This document shows, piece after piece, positions 11,866 through 20,771 of a stretch of 64,000 nucleotides of DNA (within the stretch, counting starts at the first letter, position 1; every line of letters starts with the position of its first letter). The translations under genes were made by a program, and so were the position numbers. The stretch lies in assembly GCA_018333075.1 (NCBI GenBank), contig BORH01000021.1:1-64000 (forward strand), read 5' to 3'. This DNA comes from Heyndrickxia sporothermodurans (lineage in GTDB: Bacteria > Bacillota > Bacilli > Bacillales > Bacillaceae_C). The notes beneath the pieces are model-generated. The model was given only the letters and a program-made list of their open reading frames with translations, was not told the DNA's origin and did not search any database.

Positions 11866-12157
11866 GATTATACCTCCGTTGTATATAAAAATTTCAAAAA
11901 TCATTCTCAATTTATTCTCATTATAATCTTATAACAAATTAAAACTATAAGCAACAGAGAAAGTCCGTTGTTTGACTTTCCAAAAAGTTTGTATTGTAAA
12001 TGTTAAAAAAAAGGAAAGTATGTACTTTAACTTTTTAATAAAAGAAAATCTGCCCTTTGATTTTCTTAACAATGATCACTTCCTTTTCGTATCTTTATAG
12101 TTTTTCCTTATTGATAATCTTCATACTAATAGAGGAATGATTATAATGAAAAAGAGT
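11866..12157. other. Intergenic region upstream of sufC
   Basis: It holds the suf promoter region, with a TATAAT at 11920-11925 (minus) but no clear -35 at 17 bp. The rest is AT-rich and I see no gene in it. B. subtilis has yurZ at this place; it is absent here. Confidence 0.4.
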
Positions 12158-12185
12158 AAAAAAACCAGTGTCATATTTCACTGGT
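12158..12185 (-). terminator. Terminator behind the broken small gene
   Basis: ACCAGTG (12164-12170) and CACTGGT (12179-12185) form a perfect stem with an 8-nt loop. On the minus strand it is followed by six or more T residues. It sits 15 bp beyond the stop codon at 12200. Confidence 0.7.
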
Positions 12186-12199
12186 TTCTCTACTTTTTA

Positions 12200-12457
12200 T
12201 TATAATGTATTTAGCATTTTTCGTCCAAGGTCAGCGGTCATTCGTTGGGATTTAATATATTCCCTCTCTCTTCTTCTTTCGACAAGCATTCTCACTTTAT
12301 GCCTTCTTTTGTACACCTCATATCCTACTCCATGTGCTCCATGTAAAGCTTTTTCCATGTCATTTGTGTACTGTAACTCAAGAGAGTTAATAACGAATCA
12401 TTCCTTCCATAATTTTTTGACATGTTTAATAATAACAAAGATGATGATGATGAACAA
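12200..12457 (-). pseudogene. Small membrane-type gene interrupted by an in-frame TGA
   Basis: One minus-strand frame reads a hydrophobic helix (LLFIIIIFVIIKHVKKLWKE), then TGA at 12398-12400, then 65 more codons ending at 12200. The second part is rich in charged residues (YKRRHKVRMLVERRRERE) and looks coding. No good start precedes either half: the hydrophobic half has only a TTG at 12455-12457 without a Shine-Dalgarno, and ATG at 12356-12358 also lacks one. A strong terminator follows. The simplest reading is a degraded gene for a single-pass membrane protein. I do not recognise the family. Confidence 0.4.
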
Positions 12458-12570
12458 AAGGGATAGTGAGGAATAATAAGCTCTCTCCTTGCGTAATTTT
12501 GCATGATGAATAGTTATTAATGGTTATTCTCACATATCTTCCTTCATTCTCACTTATCGTACAAAATAAA

Positions 12571-12610
12571 AAAGGTGACAAGTATCGAATAAGCCTCAAT
12601 ACTTGTCACC
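12571..12610 (-). terminator. Terminator of the metNPQ operon
   Basis: GGTGACAAGTAT (12574-12585) pairs perfectly with ATACTTGTCACC (12599-12610). On the minus strand it is followed by TTTTTTATTTTG. It begins 11 bp after the metQ stop codon. Confidence 0.85.
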
Positions 12611-12620
12611 TTTTATCCCA

Positions 12621-13451
12621 TTATTCACCTTTTACAGGAACAACAGAACCTTTCCATTCATCTAATATAAAGTCCTGAATTTCTTTTGAGTGTAATACTT
12701 CCACTAAAGTTTTAATTGCCTTTTTATTTTCATCACCTTTGCGAACGGCAATAATATTAACATAAGGAGAGTCATCACCTTCAATTGCAATTGAATCCTT
12801 TTTAGGATTCATGCCGACATCGATTGCAAAGTTAGAGTTAATGACTACGGCATCCCCTTCACCATTATTATATGCAGTTGTTAAAAACGCTGGATCATAC
12901 TCATAATCAAACTTTAAATGCTTCGGATTATCAACAATATCTTTTATAGTAGCTTCATCTTTATTGATTCCGTCTTTTAACTTAATTAAACCATTTTTCT
13001 CGAATAGAGTAAGAATTCTTCCATGGTCTGCAACTGAATTACTCATTAAGATTTTTGCTCCATCTGGAAGCTTATCAAGTGATTTATATTTCTTAGAATA
13101 AATTCCCATTGGTTCAATATGAATTCCGCCAGCATTAACAAAATCATAGCCGAATTCCTTTATTTGTTTATTTAAATATGGAATATGCTGATAAAAGTTG
13201 GCATCTAAATCTTTTGATTCTAAAGATTTGTTCGGTAATACATAATCAGTGAATTTTTCAATTTTTAAGTCAATGCCTTTTTTCTTTAATATTGGCTTAG
13301 CCTTTTCCAAAATCACAGCATGAGGAGTATTAGATGCTCCAACTACTAATTTGGTTTCTTTTTTGTCTGAAGATTTTTCATCAGATTTTCCACAAGCAGC
13401 CAATCCAAAAACTAGTACAGCCGTAAAAAGTAACGCGATCCATTTCTTCAT
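12621..13451 (-). CDS. metQ: MetQ, methionine-binding lipoprotein
   Basis: MetQ is the membrane-anchored binding protein of the D/L-methionine ABC importer. The 276-residue precursor has a lipoprotein signal ending LAAC, with the acylated cysteine at residue 20. The NlpA-type domain follows, with ANFYQHIPYLN and GGIHIEPMGIYS, typical of MetQ. It is the last gene of metNPQ, 24 bp after metP, and is expected to be controlled by the SAM-I riboswitch upstream of metN. Confidence 0.95.
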   Translation of the reverse strand: MKKWIALLFTAVLVFGLAACGKSDEKSSDKKETKLVVGASNTPHAVILEKAKPILKKKGIDLKIEKFTDYVLPNKSLESKDLDANFYQHIPYLNKQIKEFGYDFVNAGGIHIEPMGIYSKKYKSLDKLPDGAKILMSNSVADHGRILTLFEKNGLIKLKDGINKDEATIKDIVDNPKHLKFDYEYDPAFLTTAYNNGEGDAVVINSNFAIDVGMNPKKDSIAIEGDDSPYVNIIAVRKGDENKKAIKTLVEVLHSKEIQDFILDEWKGSVVPVKGE

Positions 13452-13475
13452 ATCTATTCCTCCTTAGTTATAAGC

Positions 13476-14144
13476 TTAACGCTTATCTATCTTTCTTGTT
13501 ATTAAGTCCCCAATCATTTGAATAATGAAGACAATGATTAAAATAATAATAGTAGCAACTAACGTTACATCTTGTCGGTTCCGCTGAAATCCATCTAAAT
13601 ATGCTAGGTTACCTAAGCCTCCTGCTCCAATCGCACCTGCCATAGCGGTATAACCTACTATTGCAATTGACGTTACAGTGATTCCAGAAACAATCGCTGG
13701 CATCGATTCTGGCAATAGAACTTTAAATATAATGGTAGTTACTTTTGCTCCCATTGCCCTGGCAGCTTCGATAACGCCTTTGTCAACTTCACGTAAGCCA
13801 ATTTCCACTAACCTCGCATAAAATGGTGCAGATCCGATAATTAAAGCGGGTAAAGCCGCATCTGGTCCAATAATTGAACCCACAAGTACTTTAGTAAAAG
13901 GAATTAAAAGTACAATTAGAATAATAAAAGGGATTGAACGAAATATATTAACGATTGCTGAAACAATCGTATTCACCACTTTATTTTGCCAAAGACCGCC
14001 TTTAGCAGTAAAGAATAGAAGAAGTCCTAATAGAATTCCAATAAAAAATGTAAGTAAAACGGACCAGACTGACATATATATCGTTTCTTTTGTAGCATCC
14101 CATACCTGTTCCCAATCAACATTTGGAAAATATTTTTCAATCAT
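13476..14144 (-). CDS. metP: MetP, methionine ABC transporter permease
   Basis: MetP (MetI type) is the membrane subunit of the methionine importer. The 222-residue protein has about five transmembrane helices and the EAA-type coupling motif EAARAMGAKVTTIIFKVLLPE, of which the EAAxxxGA part contacts the ATPase. It overlaps the 3' end of metN by 8 bp, indicating coupled translation. Confidence 0.95.
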   Translation of the reverse strand: MIEKYFPNVDWEQVWDATKETIYMSVWSVLLTFFIGILLGLLLFFTAKGGLWQNKVVNTIVSAIVNIFRSIPFIILIVLLIPFTKVLVGSIIGPDAALPALIIGSAPFYARLVEIGLREVDKGVIEAARAMGAKVTTIIFKVLLPESMPAIVSGITVTSIAIVGYTAMAGAIGAGGLGNLAYLDGFQRNRQDVTLVATIIILIIVFIIQMIGDLITRKIDKR

Positions 14145-15165
14145 TTGCTATATTCACCTCAAGTCCAACCTTTTGCTGCTGCAAATATTGAATTCCTTTT
14201 TTTATCTCACCCTCAGCTCCATCTAAATGAATAAATAATGTACCATATGAACCGTTCTGAGTTTGAGAGATATTGCCTTGTATAATATTAACGGAAAGTT
14301 CATAATTTCGAATAAGATTGGTAATGATTGGTTGTTCAGCTGAACCTCCAATAAAAGTTAATTTAATGACTTGACCACTTGGATATCTATTTAATAAATG
14401 CTGAACGGTTTCAAGTGTATCTTCCTGCTCTGATAATTGACTAACAAATGTTTTGGTAATAGACTGCTGTGGATTTTTAAAAACATCTAACACCGAACCC
14501 ATTTCAACCATCTTTCCACTTTCCATTACTGCAACCCTATGACAAATTTTACGAATAACATGCATTTCATGAGTAATTAATACAATTGTTAATCCTAAAC
14601 GTTTATTTATGTCAACAAGTAAATCTAAGATTGAATCCGTTGTTTTTGGATCAAGAGCAGAAGTTGCCTCATCACATAAAAGCACCTTTGGATCATTTGC
14701 CAATGCTCTTGCTATTCCAACGCGTTGCTTTTGTCCACCACTTAACTGAGATGGATACGCCTCTTCTCTGCCTTCTAGACCTACAAGCTTAATTAATTCG
14801 TCTACCTTTCTTTGACGTTCTTGTCTTGAAACACCTGCAATTTCTAGCGGAAAGGAAATATTTTCTCTTACTGTACGCGACCATAGCAAATTAAAATGCT
14901 GAAAGATCATACCTATTTCCTGTCTAGCTTTTCGTAATTCCGAGCCTTTTATTTTAGATACTTCTTTTCCAGCAACTTGTACGCTTCCCGAAGTAGGAAC
15001 TTCTAAGCCATTTAGCATTCTTATTAATGTACTTTTTCCAGCTCCAGAATAACCTATTACTCCAAATATCTCTCCTTTATTTATCTCAACATTAATATTA
15101 TCAACTGCAGTTACTTTCCCTGATTTAGTAGAGAACACTTTTTTTACTTTTTGAATGGTTATCAT
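14137..15165 (-). CDS. metN: MetN, methionine ABC transporter ATPase
   Basis: MetN drives methionine import. The 342-residue protein has Walker A GYSGAGKST (38-46), signature LSGGQKQR, Walker B VLLCDEATSALD, and H-loop VLITHEMHV. A C-terminal NIL/ACT-like domain (about 265-340) is the site where methionine inhibits transport in the E. coli homologue. The start ATG follows GGTGGG. It is the first gene of the operon and lies just behind a SAM-I riboswitch with a terminator. Confidence 0.95.
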   Translation of the reverse strand: MITIQKVKKVFSTKSGKVTAVDNINVEINKGEIFGVIGYSGAGKSTLIRMLNGLEVPTSGSVQVAGKEVSKIKGSELRKARQEIGMIFQHFNLLWSRTVRENISFPLEIAGVSRQERQRKVDELIKLVGLEGREEAYPSQLSGGQKQRVGIARALANDPKVLLCDEATSALDPKTTDSILDLLVDINKRLGLTIVLITHEMHVIRKICHRVAVMESGKMVEMGSVLDVFKNPQQSITKTFVSQLSEQEDTLETVQHLLNRYPSGQVIKLTFIGGSAEQPIITNLIRNYELSVNIIQGNISQTQNGSYGTLFIHLDGAEGEIKKGIQYLQQQKVGLEVNIAND

Positions 15166-15212
15166 GGTGTCCCACCTCTTCCTATACGCCTATTAGCAAA
15201 ACAAAATTAAAA

Positions 15213-15366
15213 TGCCTTTCTGCAAAAGGAGCAGAAAGGCACGAGTAATTAAAACCTTTCTCTCATCTCCCAAAGCAACAATACTTTGTGTGAATTGGCA
15301 CCATTTCAGTTAACTGACGGTTGCCGGGCTTCATAGGGCACATCCCTCCACCTCTCTTGATAAGAG
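15213..15366 (-). promoter_or_regulatory. SAM-I riboswitch (S-box) with terminator, leader of metNPQ
   Basis: On the minus strand the leader contains CTCTTATCAAGAGAGGTGG, GCCCTATGAAGCCCGGCAACC and a closing GATGAGAG that pairs with CTCTTATC as P1 (15359-15366 with 15260-15267). These are core S-box sequences. The expression platform is a hairpin at 15213-15241 (TGCCTTTCTGC and GCAGAAAGGCA) followed by a T-rich tail. Known behaviour: bound SAM leaves the terminator free and shuts the operon off, so methionine import rises when SAM is low. Confidence 0.95.
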
Positions 15367-15420
15367 TACGTTTATATTCATTTAATCAATAGTATTATAG
15401 AAACTTAAAATATAAAAGTT

Positions 15421-15449
15421 ATTGTATCATATAGAAAATGGTGTGTCAA
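15421..15449 (-). promoter_or_regulatory. SigA-type promoter of metNPQ
   Basis: On the minus strand TTGACA (15444-15449) and TACAAT (15421-15426) are separated by exactly 17 bp, some 55 bp upstream of the S-box. It overlaps the space behind yusD. Confidence 0.75.
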
Positions 15450-15465
15450 TAAAAACTAGCTTCAC

Positions 15466-15816
15466 TTAAGCAATTTTATATTCTCTACATAAATATAGAA
15501 TGGCCTCGACTACAAGCAATTGTCTATAAGATCCATGAACCGTTACATCTCCACTTTTCATTAATTGCTGTAAACGTGTATCACCATTTAAGAGAAGTTC
15601 TAATGCTTTTTTTGAAGCATTGATTGTTAATCCGATTTCCACGCTTTTCTTTCCTTTAAAAACTTTGCACTCCTCACAAGATAAATTCATTGTCCATGTG
15701 AAATTTGCGTAAGTAAACAAAATTGAAAATGAACGATCAGGAAGTAAAGCCTGTAAATGGCTTCTATTATTTATTTCCAAAATAACTCTTTCGAATAATG
15801 AATCCAAATGAACCAC
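15466..15816 (-). CDS. yusD: YusD homologue, small SCP2-like protein
   Basis: The 116-residue protein has no signal or membrane segment. Its position next to metN and the thioredoxin-like gene matches yusD of B. subtilis. Segments such as VEIGLTINASKKALELLLNG and GDVTVHGSYRQLL have the form of a sterol-carrier-protein-2-like domain, where the second half holds 'G.l...Gd...l'. Function is unknown, and the SCP2 link is from memory. The start may be GTG at 15816 or the TTG three codons on. Confidence 0.6.
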   Translation of the reverse strand: MVHLDSLFERVILEINNRSHLQALLPDRSFSILFTYANFTWTMNLSCEECKVFKGKKSVEIGLTINASKKALELLLNGDTRLQQLMKSGDVTVHGSYRQLLVVEAILYLCREYKIA

Positions 15817-16060
15817 ATCCCCTAGTTTTTTACTCTATAAATTCATTACTCAATTTTATATTCCTCTTTTAAACGTTCTCCATTTTTTTTATAAAATAAA
15901 AAAAGAAAGCATTTTTTGTCAAAACAAGTCGCTTTCCATTTTATTTCCCGAGAAATTTGTCAAAATTGTAAGAAGTTATTTTTAAAGTCAAAATCAAATC
16001 ATACTTAATAATGAAAATACTGTTCATAGAGACCACAACATGAACATTTTTTAGAGATGA

Positions 16061-16366
16061 TCAATATTTATTTAATACTTCATGCAAATACGTAACTGAT
16101 TGAAATCCATAGATTTTATCCATCAATTGTCCATTTTGAAAAATCAATAAACATGGGACACTTTCAATTGAATATTGCTTAGCAAATTCAGGCATATAGT
16201 TTAAATCTGCTTTACCAAATTCAAATTGCGGAATGACTTTTTCCACGATATTTAGCATTTTACCTGCTACTTGACAAGTGCCACAAAGAGGAGTGTAAAA
16301 GTATAATGCTAACTGTTTTGTATTTATTGTACGAACCACAATCTCTTCCTTAGTCATTTCACGCAT
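16061..16366 (-). CDS. yusE: YusE-like thioredoxin-family protein
   Basis: The 101-residue protein has a thioredoxin fold with the redox motif Cys28-Gly-Thr-Cys31 in YFYTPLCGTCQ and the cis-proline segment ESVPCLLIFQNG. It lacks a signal peptide, so it acts in the cytoplasm. The CGTC active site differs from the CGPC of TrxA and also occurs in B. subtilis YusE. The substrate is unknown. It lies between yusD and gcvH as in B. subtilis (yusF and yusG are missing). Confidence 0.8.
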   Translation of the reverse strand: MREMTKEEIVVRTINTKQLALYFYTPLCGTCQVAGKMLNIVEKVIPQFEFGKADLNYMPEFAKQYSIESVPCLLIFQNGQLMDKIYGFQSVTYLHEVLNKY

Positions 16367-16488
16367 AATGATATCCTTTTCCTTCCTTTAAAAATAAATT
16401 CATAAAGTTATTCTATATCCTGATTATAGATAAAAAATATAGAAGATAATTTAAGTTTACAAACTATCTAACTACCTATTATTAACAA

Positions 16489-16522
16489 AAAACACCTTGG
16501 ATAATTACCCAAGGTGGTGTTT
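16489..16522 (-). terminator. Terminator of gcvH
   Basis: AAACACCTTGG pairs with CCAAGGTGGTGTTT across a short loop. On the minus strand it is followed by TTTTTTGTT. It lies about 30 bp behind gcvH. Confidence 0.75.
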
Positions 16523-16551
16523 CTATTTTTTGCTACTAATTAAAGCTTTGA

Positions 16552-16935
16552 TTAATCTTCCTTGATCATTGCTTCATATTGTTCTGCAGACATTAATTCT
16601 TCTAACTCACCTGCATTAGACGGTTCAACAACAATCATCCATGCTTTTTCATAAGGTGATTCATTTACAAACTCTGGGCTGTCGCTTAAGTCTTCATTAA
16701 TAGCTACAACTTTTCCACTTACAGGAGCGTATAATTCAGAGACAGTCTTTACTGATTCAACACTACCAAATGGTTCATTTGCAGTCACTTCATCTCCAAC
16801 TTCTGGAAGTTCAACGAATACGATATCACCTAATTCAGATTGAGCGAAATCAGTAATACCAATACGTAAGTTGCCCCCTTCATCCTTAACCCATTCATGT
16901 TCTTCAGAATAACGTAATTCACTTGGTAAACTCAT
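16552..16935 (-). CDS. gcvH: GcvH, glycine cleavage system H protein
   Basis: GcvH carries the lipoyl group that shuttles the aminomethyl intermediate of the glycine cleavage system; in B. subtilis it is also the relay from which LipL transfers octanoyl groups. The 127-residue protein has the lipoylation site Lys63 in [13 protein letters not shown] and the usual N-terminus YSEEHEWV. The Shine-Dalgarno GGAGGG precedes the ATG. The genes for GcvT and GcvP are not in the window, which fits a stand-alone gcvH as in B. subtilis. Confidence 0.95.
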   Translation of the reverse strand: MSLPSELRYSEEHEWVKDEGGNLRIGITDFAQSELGDIVFVELPEVGDEVTANEPFGSVESVKTVSELYAPVSGKVVAINEDLSDSPEFVNESPYEKAWMIVVEPSNAGELEELMSAEQYEAMIKED

Positions 16936-17016
16936 TGTCGAAATCCCTCCAAATATTTATCAAATTAATATTTACATAAAACTTGTCTGTACGCAAGAAA
17001 ACGAAACGAAAAAAAT

Positions 17017-17373
17017 TTATAACCACGTCTTCTCGTATTGCTCTTCATTGAATCCTACAGTTACATGATTGCCATCAGTTAGGATCGGACGTTTTATTAG
17101 CATTCCATCAGATGCAAGCAATTCAAGTAGTTCATCTTCAGAAGCACTTTTTATTCGATCCTTCAGCCCAAGTTCCCGATACTTTTGACCACTCGTATTA
17201 AAAAACTTTTTCAATTCTAATCCACTCTTTTGATAAAGCTCTTCTAATTGTTGTTGATTAGGAGGATTATCAGAAATATGTATCGCCTCAAAAGAAACAT
17301 TATGCGTCTCAAGCCATTTTTTCGCTTTTCGGCATGTCCCACATTTTGGGTACCAGTAAAATGTTAATGCCAT
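17017..17373 (-). CDS. yusI: YusI, ArsC/Spx-family protein
   Basis: The product of about 118 residues belongs to the ArsC/Spx/MgsR family. It has the CxxC pair in YPKCGTCRKAK near the N-terminus, the family signature ...KRPIL and FNEEQYEKTW at the end. The thioredoxin-like fold is used by Spx to bind RNA polymerase and by ArsC to reduce arsenate; the role of YusI is not established. I prefer ATG at 17373; a TTG one codon earlier is also possible behind AAGGTGG. It sits beside gcvH as in B. subtilis. Confidence 0.85.
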   Translation of the reverse strand: MALTFYWYPKCGTCRKAKKWLETHNVSFEAIHISDNPPNQQQLEELYQKSGLELKKFFNTSGQKYRELGLKDRIKSASEDELLELLASDGMLIKRPILTDGNHVTVGFNEEQYEKTWL

Positions 17374-17487
17374 CAATCTTCACCACCTTAATTATGGGAC
17401 TTCTAACCAATTATTTATATTCGACACTAATTTTATTTTACCTTCTTATTTGAATATTTTCAAAGATATTCGAACATTACATTTGAC

Positions 17488-18825
17488 TTACTTCCACTTC
17501 CTTTTCACTTTAAATAACTCTTGAAAGTAACCATACGTAGATACAGGAGACATAATCATTTGGTAGAACAAAATAAACAAAATAAACCCCAAAATGTTTT
17601 TTCTAATTTTTAAATTTAATGGACGAAACACAAATCTTTTTTGATATAGATAAAGAATTCCAAAGCTAACTAATGTTAATGGTAAAACAAACAACGTCAT
17701 TGGACCAACAATCCAATAGTAACCAAATAAACCTATAATTAAGCCAGGTATCCAGAAAAATGTGTATGTAATATCTAAATATGGCATAATTAGATTCACT
17801 CCGGTTAAATATTTTGTATATATTTGCGGCTGCTCCCATGGTTTTATTGCTCGCAGACCTTCAATCATTCCCCTTGCCCATCTAGAGCGTTGTCGAATAA
17901 AATGTAGTAATTTAGTTGGAGCATCAGTAAAAGCGACTGCAAGCGGTTCAAAATATACCTTATTTCTTCTTTCTAATATTCGCCAGGTAACAACGATATC
18001 TTCACCAATTGCATCAGGCCAACCATCTATTTCCCTTAATGCGTGTGTCTTATACAAACTAAATGCCCCTTGGGCTACTAATGTCCCTTGGTATAGTCCT
18101 TGTAGTCTTTTAATTGATGCTATACCTAAGAAATAATCCCATTCTTGTATTTTTGTCCAAGCATTTATACGACTGTTGCGGACAAGGACGGAGCCAGCTA
18201 CTGCTGCAACCTCGGTAGGACTGCTTTCCATTCTAGCGATTAGATATCTAACAGCTGAACGATGAATAATTGTATCTGCATCCAATGTAATGACATAATT
18301 TGTTTGAACTTCATTTAATGCATGATTTAAAGCATTGAACTTACCTGGTTTACTTTCGAAAAGAATTCTAATATTCAATTGTAAATCATTCATGGCTTTT
18401 TTCACCTCAGATGCAGTTTGATCCTGAGATGCGTTATCGATAACAATAACCTCTATTTTCCCTAGATAATCCTGTTTTTCAATATATTTTAACGTATGAT
18501 AAATACTTCCTTCTTCATTATGGGCAGCAATTAATATTGTAATTGGTTCGTTTGGAAATTCATTTTTAAATTTCGGCTGTTTATCAAACAATAAACTAAT
18601 TATTAAAAAGGCATTTAAATAGCCAGGGATATAGGATATCCCTGAAATGATCCATAGAGCAATTGGATAGGTTACTATTTCAGCTAAATCACTTATCCAT
18701 GGTAATGAGACAAATATTGAAAAAAGCAGCCATAACAGAGCAACAACGTGACTTACCCAAAATTTAAATCGTATCGTTAAATAGATATTATTTTGAAGCT
18801 TATTAAGAAGATTCCACGTTTTCAC
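17488..18825 (-). CDS. Processive GT2 glycosyltransferase (PgaC/IcaA-like)
   Basis: This 445-residue membrane protein has N-terminal helices (about 25-40, 50-80), a cytoplasmic GT2 domain (95-330) and three or four C-terminal helices. Catalytic motifs of processive synthases are complete: DAD (182-184), ED (275-276) and QRSRW (312-316, the QxxRW motif). Relatives make poly-N-acetylglucosamine (IcaA, PgaC) or hyaluronan, but the sugar cannot be told from the motifs. No icaBD-like partner genes are adjacent. The next gene upstream in this direction is fadE, which has its own terminator, so this gene is likely a single unit. Confidence 0.8.
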   Translation of the reverse strand: MKTWNLLNKLQNNIYLTIRFKFWVSHVVALLWLLFSIFVSLPWISDLAEIVTYPIALWIISGISYIPGYLNAFLIISLLFDKQPKFKNEFPNEPITILIAAHNEEGSIYHTLKYIEKQDYLGKIEVIVIDNASQDQTASEVKKAMNDLQLNIRILFESKPGKFNALNHALNEVQTNYVITLDADTIIHRSAVRYLIARMESSPTEVAAVAGSVLVRNSRINAWTKIQEWDYFLGIASIKRLQGLYQGTLVAQGAFSLYKTHALREIDGWPDAIGEDIVVTWRILERRNKVYFEPLAVAFTDAPTKLLHFIRQRSRWARGMIEGLRAIKPWEQPQIYTKYLTGVNLIMPYLDITYTFFWIPGLIIGLFGYYWIVGPMTLFVLPLTLVSFGILYLYQKRFVFRPLNLKIRKNILGFILFILFYQMIMSPVSTYGYFQELFKVKRKWK

Positions 18826-18920
18826 TTATAAGTATCCTCCGTTCTTAATGACTTCTTTTCCTACTAGATGAACAAGAATCCAATATAATTTTGGGCTTTT
18901 TAATATCATGCAACTTATTG

Positions 18921-18958
18921 AAAAAAAAATCCCAAACATAAAAATTTATGTTTGGGAT
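18921..18958 (-). terminator. Terminator of the fadNAE operon
   Basis: ATCCCAAACATA (18929-18940) pairs perfectly with TATGTTTGGGAT (18947-18958). On the minus strand it is followed by eight or nine T residues. It lies 13 bp behind fadE. Confidence 0.9.
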
Positions 18959-18970
18959 AGCTCATTTTAA

Positions 18971-20746
18971 TTAAAGTACATAACGTTCCGTTTCAATTAG
19001 TTTAATGGATGCTTCACGCTTTTTGGCAATAACATTAATTGGTGTATGTCTTATTAATTTACGAAGTGCTGATAGCATCATTCTTAAAGTATCACCAGCT
19101 TCAATGGCAACAATCGATTCCTTTGCAATTTGTTCAATGTCATTAATGGATTCCTGACAGAAAATTTGAGTGTATAGGAGCTTCTGTTGATGCTTCTCTA
19201 CTCCATCTTTAGCTATTGCTTTTTCTGTTCTTAATACAACAGATTCCATCGCATAAGCTAAAGAGACAATATCTGCAACATTTACAAGTAATTCTTGTTC
19301 CTGTTCAAGTTTTGTACCATATTTTTGAGCTCCCAGTCCAGCAACCATTAATGCCACTTTTTTCGCATTTCGAGTTAAATATTTTTCTTGTTCTAATGGG
19401 CCATCTCCAACTTCTTCTGGCATCATCATCATTAACTCTTCTTGAAGGCTTTGTACTTTTTGAAGTAATGGTAGCTCTCCTTTCATTGCTTTTTTCATCA
19501 ATGTACCTGGAACGATAAGACGGTTGATTTCGTTTGTTCCTTCAAATATGCGATTAATACGGGAATCACGATATGCTCTAGAAATTTCATACTCATCCAT
19601 AAAACCATATCCTCCGTGGATTTGTACGCCCTCATCCACTACGTAATCCAACACTTCTGATCCAAATACTTTATTTAATGAACATTCTATTGCGTATTCC
19701 GCAATGGAATTCGCAATTTCTTTACCATCTTTCGGATCGACATTACTCATTCTTTCATCAAATAAACCTACGGTTCGATAGACTGAGCTTTCCGCAGCAT
19801 AAATTTTAGCAGCCATTGTAGAAAGCTTTTCTTTCGTTAAATTAAATTGAGAAATAGCCGTTTTAAATTGTTTACGTTGATTAGCGTATTTAACAGAGAT
19901 CTCAAACGCACTTTTTGATGCACCAACTGCACCTACTCCAAGTTTATACCGGCCGATATTAAGGATATTAAAGGCAATCTTATGGCCCTTTCCAACTTCG
20001 CCAAGTAGATTTCCAACTGGTACCTCAGCATCTTCTAAAATTAAAGTACGTGTAGAAGAACTTTTAATACCCATTTTCTTTTCTTCCGCACCTGTTAAAA
20101 CCCCTGGGTAGTCACGTTCCACAATAAATGCTGAAAATTTATCCCCATCAATTTGGGCATAGACGACAAATATATCGGCAAACCCTGCATTTGTAATCCA
20201 TTGCTTTTCGCCATTTAAAATATAATGTGTTCCAGCTTCATTTAGTTTCGCTGTCGTTTTGGCACCAAGTGCATCAGATCCGGAACTAGGTTCAGTTAAG
20301 GCATACGCAGCTAGCTTTTCACCAGTTGCAAGCATTGGCAAATATTTTTTCTTTTGCTCTTCATTTCCGAATAAGACAATTGGTAATGAACCGATACCAA
20401 CATGGGCACCATGTGAGATGGAAAATCCCCCAACCTTCGCCATTTTTTCAGAAATAAGTGCTGAGCTAACTTTATCTAACTCTAAGCCTCCATATTCTTC
20501 TGGAACATCTGCCCCTAATAATCCTAAATCACCTGCTTTTTTTAATAATTTGACAGAGCGATCAAATTCATGTTTTTCTAAATATTCAATTTGTGGAACC
20601 ACTTCATTATCAATAAAATCTTCGGTTGTTTTCGCAATCATTCCTTGTTCATCACTAAAATCCTCTGGAGTAAAAATTTCATTAAAAGTTAATTCATCTA
20701 TTAAAAAGCTTCCGCCTTTAACCCATTTATCTGTTTGATTTGTCAT
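18971..20746 (-). CDS. fadE: FadE (YusJ), acyl-CoA dehydrogenase
   Basis: FadE catalyses the FAD-dependent first step of beta-oxidation. The 591-residue protein has the three acyl-CoA dehydrogenase domains (about 30-400), with AYALTEPSSGSDALGAKT, WITNAGFADIF, and VQIHGGYGFMDEYEISRAYRDSRI, followed by the FEGTNEIN flavin segment. A C-terminal extension of about 170 residues matches the long Bacillus FadE form. It is the last gene of fadN-fadA-fadE and lies 25 bp behind fadA. The upstream FadR box is expected to regulate it. Confidence 0.93.
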   Translation of the reverse strand: MTNQTDKWVKGGSFLIDELTFNEIFTPEDFSDEQGMIAKTTEDFIDNEVVPQIEYLEKHEFDRSVKLLKKAGDLGLLGADVPEEYGGLELDKVSSALISEKMAKVGGFSISHGAHVGIGSLPIVLFGNEEQKKKYLPMLATGEKLAAYALTEPSSGSDALGAKTTAKLNEAGTHYILNGEKQWITNAGFADIFVVYAQIDGDKFSAFIVERDYPGVLTGAEEKKMGIKSSSTRTLILEDAEVPVGNLLGEVGKGHKIAFNILNIGRYKLGVGAVGASKSAFEISVKYANQRKQFKTAISQFNLTKEKLSTMAAKIYAAESSVYRTVGLFDERMSNVDPKDGKEIANSIAEYAIECSLNKVFGSEVLDYVVDEGVQIHGGYGFMDEYEISRAYRDSRINRIFEGTNEINRLIVPGTLMKKAMKGELPLLQKVQSLQEELMMMMPEEVGDGPLEQEKYLTRNAKKVALMVAGLGAQKYGTKLEQEQELLVNVADIVSLAYAMESVVLRTEKAIAKDGVEKHQQKLLYTQIFCQESINDIEQIAKESIVAIEAGDTLRMMLSALRKLIRHTPINVIAKKREASIKLIETERYVL

Positions 20747-20771
20747 TATGTTTTCCTCCTTAACATGTGTT

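Noticed and set aside
12398-12400. In-frame TGA as a selenocysteine codon
   Set aside because: No SECIS-like stem follows and no selenium genes are visible; a broken gene is simpler.
12168-12476. Plus-strand ORF of 102 codons
   Set aside because: It lies opposite a better-supported minus-strand frame, includes a terminator stem, has no Shine-Dalgarno and has a composition typical of antisense frames.
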